Positions 57,883-64,000 of a stretch of 64,000 nucleotides of DNA are shown here, piece after piece. Origin of the DNA: Canna indica (lineage: Eukaryota; Streptophyta; Magnoliopsida; Zingiberales; Cannaceae). Each line of letters opens with the position of its first letter. Position 1 is the stretch's first letter. A program made the position numbers and the translations under genes. The notes beneath the pieces were generated by a model, which was not told where the DNA came from, ran no database searches, and saw nothing but the letters and a program-made list of their open reading frames with translations. The stretch lies in NCBI GenBank assembly GCA_034359265.1, contig CP136895.1, positions 52,966,001 to 53,030,000 of the forward strand, given 5' to 3'.

Positions 57883-58180
57883 AAGGATTTTTTTTTTTTG
57901 AGAAAGAGAACTTGTATTTATCATAAGCTTTGAGAAATACAAGTGATATAGTACAGAGAGAGTTTTTTTAAAAAAATCAAAACAAGAGAATTATACAGGA
58001 GAAACAAGTTTGAAGATGTTAAGTCCTTCAATGGCGAGCTCCATGAAAGTTTTGGAGGTGTTGTTGAAGCAACGATTGTTCCGCTCAAACCAAGGAAAAC
58101 TAAACAGCAATATAGATGCACCAAGGAAACGACCACATCAAGCACCATGAAACCATTCTCCGTTAAACAAAAAGTAAAAA
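57883..58180 (-). pseudogene. L1 LINE 3' fragment
   Basis: Minus strand reads LFSFPWFERNNRCFNNTSKT, like the ERNNR motif at the end of plant LINE ORF2. On its left an oligo-T run (57887-57899) is the inverted A-tail. About 300 bp, severely 5'-truncated. Absent from duplication block 1. Confidence 0.8.
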
Positions 58181-58333
58181 ATCGTACAAAATCGTATCAA
58201 TCAAGTCATTGCTTGTTCTTGGCATATCAAAAGGGAGAGGGAGGAGGGGGACGGAGTTTGATGAAAATTAACACTAAATTAGCACGCAAATGGTTTTTTT
58301 ACCGCATTTAGTGCAGACATTTAGTATCAATTT

Positions 58334-58530
58334 TTACATCTCCAGTGAATCCATTACTGGTGAGGAACACCAAGAAACCAGGGTAAGTCCTATTCCAGTA
58401 ATTGGAATTGTCCTATACTTGCAATCAACCGTGAGCAATTGGTTGGGGCTAATTTCATCACCAGCAATTGACCTGTGGATCAGCTGAATGAGGATATTCT
58501 CAGAACTCTTATTGGTTGAGGTTGTTAGGG
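58334..58530 (-). pseudogene. Remnant of a second phosphatase gene (last exon)
   Basis: Minus strand reads ENILIQLIHRSIAGDEISPN, QLLTVDCKYRTIPIT, matching the C-terminal exon of the phosphatase at 9630-9770 (EKILLQLIRRSIT.., QFLAVDCQYRSVPVS). It continues into a frame without the native stop. All upstream exons, including the catalytic motifs, are gone. Confidence 0.88.
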
Positions 58531-58539
58531 AAAATAAGT

Positions 58540-59404
58540 TACCTACGAGAATCCAAGAACCAAACAAGCAACAATTTGCAAATCATAGTTGACAATCATA
58601 GTTGAACAGAGAGATTTAATGTGATTGAGAGTTGACAAAGAACCGATCCTATGTCCACAAGGAGGAGGTTCAAATGTTTTATTATCTCAAAAAGAAAGTT
58701 GACAATGAACCACCATTGTAGACTTGTAGTTAATAGAGAATAAGAAGGCAACAAAGCCTAAAAATCCACATGAAGAAGAAGCTGGCCAACGCGACTGCAC
58801 GTGCGGCACTAAGTTGGTGTCGATGCTTGTGCCTGCATGTTGTAGGTATTTGTGGCCCGCATTTGGTCTGGGCTTGCCTACTGCTCTAATTTGGGCTCGG
58901 GCACGCTTGCGGCTTTGATTTGGGCCTAGGTGCGACTACAACTCTGATTGGGGTCGGGCGTGTCTAGGGCTCTGATTCGGCTCGGGGTGTGATTGCGACT
59001 CTTATTCGGCTGGACCAAGCGCTCGCGTGAGGCAATAAAGGACGGGCTAGCTAGGGTCGCCAATACCGCACGCAGATCTTAGGAGGGGATGGCAGCAGAC
59101 TGAGCTGTTAGGCCTGTAATATTGATTTTTTTTATCATCGAGTCCAACTTGAGCTTGACACCTTCTGGTTGAGCTTAATTGAGACTCAAAATTGAGTCAA
59201 CTCAACATGGGTTGTGAGAACCTTGAACAGGACGGAGAACACAAAGGGAGATGATAGAGAGAAATCTTAATAGAGGAGAATGTCGTCCACCACGAAGGAG
59301 TAGATACTAAAGAAGACTTCTTCATTTTAAAGAACTCTTATTGGTTTAGGATTGTGGGAAATGAAAACGGGACAAAGAAGGCAAATGAGATTTTAGTGGT
59401 TCAA
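58540..59404. other. No gene recognised
   Basis: Mixed noncoding sequence; 58850-59010 has several GGGCTCGGG/GGCTCTGATT-like repeats of about 40 bp. No ORF of interest. Confidence 0.3.
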
Positions 59405-59568
59405 CTCCTATTGTTGCGAGAAAGGGTTTTGAGATTCCCAAACTCGTTGCTGGGCAACGAAAGTCCCAGACTTGTGGATTAAACGAGTACCGTTGATCAA
59501 CGCTTGCATGAAGGAGCACCAGCGCCGTTGAGCAACGCTTGCTTGAAGGGACACCAAGAAGAGGCTAT
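59405..59568 (+). repeat. Dispersed repeat shared with element C
   Basis: GTTGCGAGAAAGGGTTTTGA, CCCAAACTCGTTGCTGGGCA, GAGCAACGCTTGC; colinear with 44435-44640. It is therefore a second piece of an element C relative, cut by the family S LTR at 59569. Confidence 0.8.
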
Positions 59569-61058
59569 TGTGGGCGAAATGGCGACACTAGAGGGGGGTA
59601 AATAGTATGTTTACTAAATCGATTAGCCTAAATTTATTTTTAATCGTTTTCTTAGATTAGTTAGGCAATTTGTAATTCGATGATTTATATGCAGAAGCTA
59701 TAAATGATAAGACAATTAAAGCAAACAATAAAGCAATGCAAACACGTAATTTATGGTGGTTCGGCCCCAATGCCTACTCCACTACCTAAGCACCCCGCTT
59801 AGAATTTTTAAACTAGTTTTACTAGATTAATTTATGTTTCCCTTACACACGAGGATTTTTCACCGAAGAGACGCACTCTCGACCTAAGGCACTTCCACAC
59901 CCGGAAGTCACCGTCTTCTTATCGAGAGTCCTCTTCCACCTCAACCCTAAGGGACAACTAAACTAATCCTAGTAAACACTAAGTTTACAAAAGTGGCTTT
60001 ACACCTAACATCAGGTAACCACTTATACACTCAAGACCAAACACATGGTCTTCACACACACAAATAAAAACACAGTTGAAATAACAACAAAAATTACAAA
60101 CAAAAGAGCTAAGAATAAAACCAATAGAAAAAGCTCTTTTGCAATCCTTCAATCCTTCAACTTGTTGGATAAACTCGTTGCAGCAGAGTTGAGGGAAGCC
60201 GGGAAGCAGGCGCTTGAAGAAGAACTTGACGAAGAGAGCAGAGCGCCGCAATCAATATTTGGAAGGCTCTAAATCTCCCTTAGAATGCTCAATGATAACT
60301 ATAAGAGAGGGAGAAGAAGATTAAATGAAGTATATGATAGTGTATTTATACCCTCGTGAAGAAACGATTGTTCAACGGATAGAAAACTATCCGTTATAGG
60401 CCGCCGGTCGAATGGTCGGTCGACCGCTCTTTCAACCGCTTCTCTTTTCTCTGTGGTCGGTCGACCGCCCAGACGTAAATTTCGCGATCCGCCATCCGGT
60501 CGACCCGTCGGTCGACCGACGCGATCTTACGTCTTCAGCAAACGCAGGTCGATCGACCGACGGGTCGACCGCCCGAGCTACTGCCCAAATTGGGCTTCAA
60601 TCGGTCGACCGCCCGGTCGATCAACGTAGCTGTTGTGTTTTCTTCCCTAAGTTTCGGTCGACCGACGGGTCGACCGAATGTCTACTGCCCCTTTTTACCT
60701 ACAGTCGGTCGATCGCCCGGTCAACCGAACCTAGGCTGAGATTGATTTCTTCAGCCTTTTTCTTCCGCACTTCGTTTTCGGGTTTCGCTTTCAACGTGCA
60801 TCAACTTGGAGAGCTTTCATGTGATCCTTGAGCTCGTCCAATATGTCTTTGTCACACACGTCAATCTTTGAAAAGTTCTCGCAACAATCAATGTCCTTCC
60901 GATTTTCGATTTCTTCGATTTTTCCGATCGATGACATTGAACGCTAATTGATATAGAACCTGAAAGATATTCTCAATGAAATCATTAGTCCCATGCTTGT
61001 TATCATCAAAACCATCAAAACCGAGATTAAGGCTAAGGTTGAAAACCTAAAGCCAACA
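59569..61058 (-). mobile_element. 3' LTR, copia-like family 'S', copy 4
   Basis: 1490 bp, inverted, ends TGTGGG and CCAACA. The densest palindrome cluster of all four copies is at 60400-60735. A polypurine tract follows on the minus strand. ORFs 59985-60272 and 60412-60831 are LTR by-products. Confidence 0.9.
60400..60735. repeat. GGTCGACC/GATCGACC palindrome cluster in LTR copy 4
   Basis: More than fifteen variants of CGGTCGACCG, CGGTCGATCGACC and GACGGGTCGACCG within about 340 bp, each partly or fully self-complementary. Confidence 0.9.
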
Positions 61059-64000
61059 ATCTCCCCCTTTTTGATGATGACAAACATCCTTAAGAAAATA
61101 TAATCATTAAGGCATAAAAGGATATCAACTAAGGGATTTTTCCCCCTATCAACATGCATATTTATATAATAATAAACTCCCTCTATCTATATGCATGGAT
61201 TTCCTATATTTTCCTCCCCTTTACCTATACTTTTCTCCCCATTTTAACTATACATTTCTCTCCCTTTTGACATCAATCAAAAAGGGCAATAAAAAGGGCA
61301 ATCTAATCAAAGGGATGAAACACAATTATTTTTTCATGAAGTTGAGACTTCAAAGATTATTTTCATGAAACATGAAAATCTCAACCAAAGGGATGGAAAA
61401 CAAATGTTTAACTTAGCATGGTTTCATTTGACATATGCATGAAAACATGAAAATGTTAAGTATCAATTCTTTGATTTCATTCAAACTTTCAAAATACCAA
61501 GATCTAATCATTTAAAGCATGTTTTAGAAGTTTGACATGAAAATGAAATCATTTGATCCAAATATAAACTTAGCACATGCTTTCATTTGAAATAAGCATG
61601 AAAACTATGAAAATGCTAAGTCTCAATGTTTTGCTATCTACTTATGTTTTCTCAAACTTAGGCATCAAGACATTAAACATGAGATAATGTAAGTCTATGA
61701 ATCAAGTTTGGGCTTAAGATGAATTTTTTAATTCACTTTGTTGACTTAGGTCAACCTATACTTAAAGTTTTCAAAAATCACGCTTTTAAGTTTATACAAA
61801 GTCATATTTTTGACAAATATTTTTGAAACCAATTTGTTTGGACGACAAATTTTGATACCAATTATTGAAAGGTCATTTGAAATGAATGTATCAAGTTTGA
61901 ATTCAAAATAAATTTTCTAAGTTTATTTTTCATCCTATATTGTTTTCAAATAAACAAATGGATCCTAGCTATCATCCAAAATATCAAAATTATTTCTAGA
62001 AATGATTTTACTCAAGAAATTGTGTGAATGATATTAGAAATGGAATCCAAATGGTGTACATGAGTTTCTATATGAAGTTTTCGAAGAAAAATCAAAGTAT
62101 CGAAAAGATTGATATTTCATATAAGGATACTTTGTGTTTTCGAAATCCAACTTCAAAATTCCATTATAAATTAATTTCTCGACAAAACTTTTTGAAATTT
62201 TTACTGATAAAACTAGATTTTTCAGTGAATATGTAGTTTCAAGAATCGTCTAAAAATAAATTTTTTATATTTTTCTATAAATAACTGAAATTGGTGATAC
62301 TAATTGTTGAACAAATGGCAATTCCATAATTTTTCAGTTATTTTCAAAGAATGCTTAGTTTTCATTCAAACTTTTATGACACCACATAATGGTCATGTAA
62401 AGAGTGTATGTCAAGTTTGAGATGAAAATTATATCCTTAAGTCAAGATATCAACCTATCATGGTTTCATTCAAAACTAAACTAGTTTTAATGAAACTTGC
62501 TAAGTTTCAATCTTAACATGTACTCATGATTTTTCAAATTTAAACCTATGGATACCTAACATGAGTAAATCTAAACATGTTCCACAAATATGAATTGAAA
62601 ATGAGATATTTAAGTCAACTTGTTGACTTGGGTTAACATAGTTCAAAGAGAGGTAAATATGAATTAACCTCTATGTCATTTTATCCATATCCATATGAAT
62701 TTTTCATTCTAACTGCATGGAAACATGTCATACCTATTTCTAAACATGTTTATAAAGTTTGGACTTAAAATCAAGTGTCCAAGTCAATTTGTTAACTTAG
62801 GTCAAACCTTTTAAGCTTAAGTCCACTAATGTGATCTAGTTATCACATTTTCATCTACACATGAATTTTCAAGATTGCACACCTAGAGTCATATCATGTG
62901 TGTCTAAACATGTTTGTTTGATGTTTACTCAAAATGAGGTCTCTAATATGAGTTTTAACCTAGATCAAGTTTCATTCAATCAAGATATCATGAAATTGCC
63001 TAAGTTATCCAAATTTTTCTTACTCATGAAAATTTAAACATTTATCATGCAAAATCAATTATGAGTATATAGAGACATCATTAAAGCATTAATATTCAAT
63101 CATCATACTAAGATTTTTGTAAAGTTAAATTCATACCTTATTTTTAGAAATTTAATTTCATTTCAAGTTTAACTTAACATGAAGTCTCTAAAGAAGAATT
63201 TTAACCTAGTTCAAGTTTCATTCAATCAAGATATCATGAAATTGAGCTAAGTTAACAAAAATTTTCTTACTCATGAAGATTCAAATATTTATCATGCATA
63301 ATCAATTATGAGCATAGAGAAATCATTTAAGCTTGAGTATTCAATTATTTTACAAAGATTTTTGCAAAATTAAATTCATACCTTATTTCTTGAAAATTTG
63401 CCCAACTTTTCATTTTCTTTTAGATAGCATAGCCTTTCAAATTTTTAACTTGTAAGTAGACTTCATTAGTATCATAATGAAATAATATGACTACTAGCAA
63501 GCTTACATACTAAATAGCAAGGTTTTCATTAAAAATAACTTAACCTATGCTAGATAGTTAAGATTCATTTTTACGAAAGTTTTACCATGATATCAAAATG
63601 AATCTAAGAGATCCTAAGATGTGAAGCATTTGAGGAATAAGATCTCTAATCATGTTAAACTAGTTTGGACTTACAAGAAATGTCTCTAATAGCAAGTATC
63701 AATCTAGAGCAAGTTTCATTTGATGAAATTTGCCTAAGTGCTAATATTCTACCTACTCATGAGAATTCAAGTGTGTTAACATGCAAATCTAATCATGAGT
63801 ATAGAGACATAGTTTAAACTTAAACATTGAGGTATAACACTTAAGATTTTGAATCTATCAAGATTATACCTTATTCATGAGAATTTAGCCACACTAATTT
63901 TTTTCTTCCTAGTTAGCCTTCCTAAATTACTTATAACTTGCAAGTAAGCTACACTAATATTTTAGTTAAAATATAGCTACTTAGCAAGCTTAACCAAACA
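61059..64000 (-). mobile_element. Non-coding internal region of family 'S' element, copy 4 (incomplete)
   Basis: Opens with a classic polypurine tract (minus strand AAAAAGGGGGAGAT, 61059-61072). About 2.9 kb of AT-rich sequence with no long ORF, colinear with 40844-43455 and continuing to the window end. Pol should lie beyond 64000. Confidence 0.85.

Larger units (their letters stand above)
57000..58530. repeat. Inverted segmental duplication, block 2
   Basis: Reverse-complement partner of 9640-11000. Beyond the SUN stop, the intergenic segment CTTTCTTCTAGTTTACT..AACCTACATA matches the inverted 10080-10200 region. A LINE fragment (57883-58180) interrupts block 2 only, so it was inserted after the duplication. 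Confidence 0.88.

Noticed and set aside
59405..59568. A gene fragment with AACGAGTACCGTTGA-type repeats
   Set aside because: Colinear with noncoding repeats of element C (44435-44640).
60412..60831. 139-codon ORF
   Set aside because: Made of the palindrome cluster of the family S LTR; amino acids reflect repeated GTCGAC text.

Overview
This window looks like nuclear DNA from a flowering plant. It holds three intron-containing plant genes (a HAD-type phosphatase, a SINA-type E3 ubiquitin ligase and a mid-SUN nuclear-envelope protein) in a sea of nested transposable elements of plant families: Ty1/copia and Ty3/gypsy LTR elements, L1 and RTE LINEs, CACTA, Mutator-like, TRIM and small terminal-inverted-repeat elements. 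The GC-rich first exons of two genes would fit a monocot, but that is only a hint. All exon borders below were read by eye from GT/AG sites and reading frame.

Layout. 1-840: end of a decayed copia element. 1650-6605: a 5'-truncated L1 LINE split by a solo LTR (3876-5584, duplicated GAATC). 7573-9774: phosphatase gene of the plant phosphate-starvation pyrophosphatase / phosphoethanolamine phosphatase family, with a PHR-type site upstream. 10233-11000: remnant of a second SUN gene. 11564-12028: TRIM. 12340-14640: copia LTR and gag debris with a CACTA end inserted in it. 14688-17950: Mutator-like element carrying a host-gene fragment, split by a second solo LTR (15645-17275, duplicated TCAAG). 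18260-20633: solo gypsy LTR (duplicated TGTTA). 21235-21985: RTE LINE. 22421-26402 (minus): SINA ligase. 28418-29100: Mutator-like end and a gene fragment. 29612-38675: nearly complete Ty3/gypsy element A (duplicated TAACA). 38790-54735: nested retrotransposons, including gypsy element B (45461-52426), apparently between two facing Mutator-like ends. 54893-57696: SUN gene. 58334-58530: remnant of a second phosphatase gene. 59569-64000: another copia-like LTR and its internal region, running off the window.

The most interesting structure is an inverted segmental duplication. An ancestral tail-to-tail pair (phosphatase and SUN gene) occurs twice in opposite orientation about 47 kb apart. At 9.6-11.0 kb the phosphatase is whole and the SUN gene is a stub; at 57.0-58.5 kb the SUN gene is whole and the phosphatase is a stub. 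Intergenic and intron sequence match as well, so this is a block duplication followed by reciprocal gene loss. Also notable are a repeatedly solo-forming copia-like LTR family whose LTRs carry clusters of CG-containing GGTCGACC/GATCGATC palindromes, and two related gypsy elements (A and B) with complementary defects.
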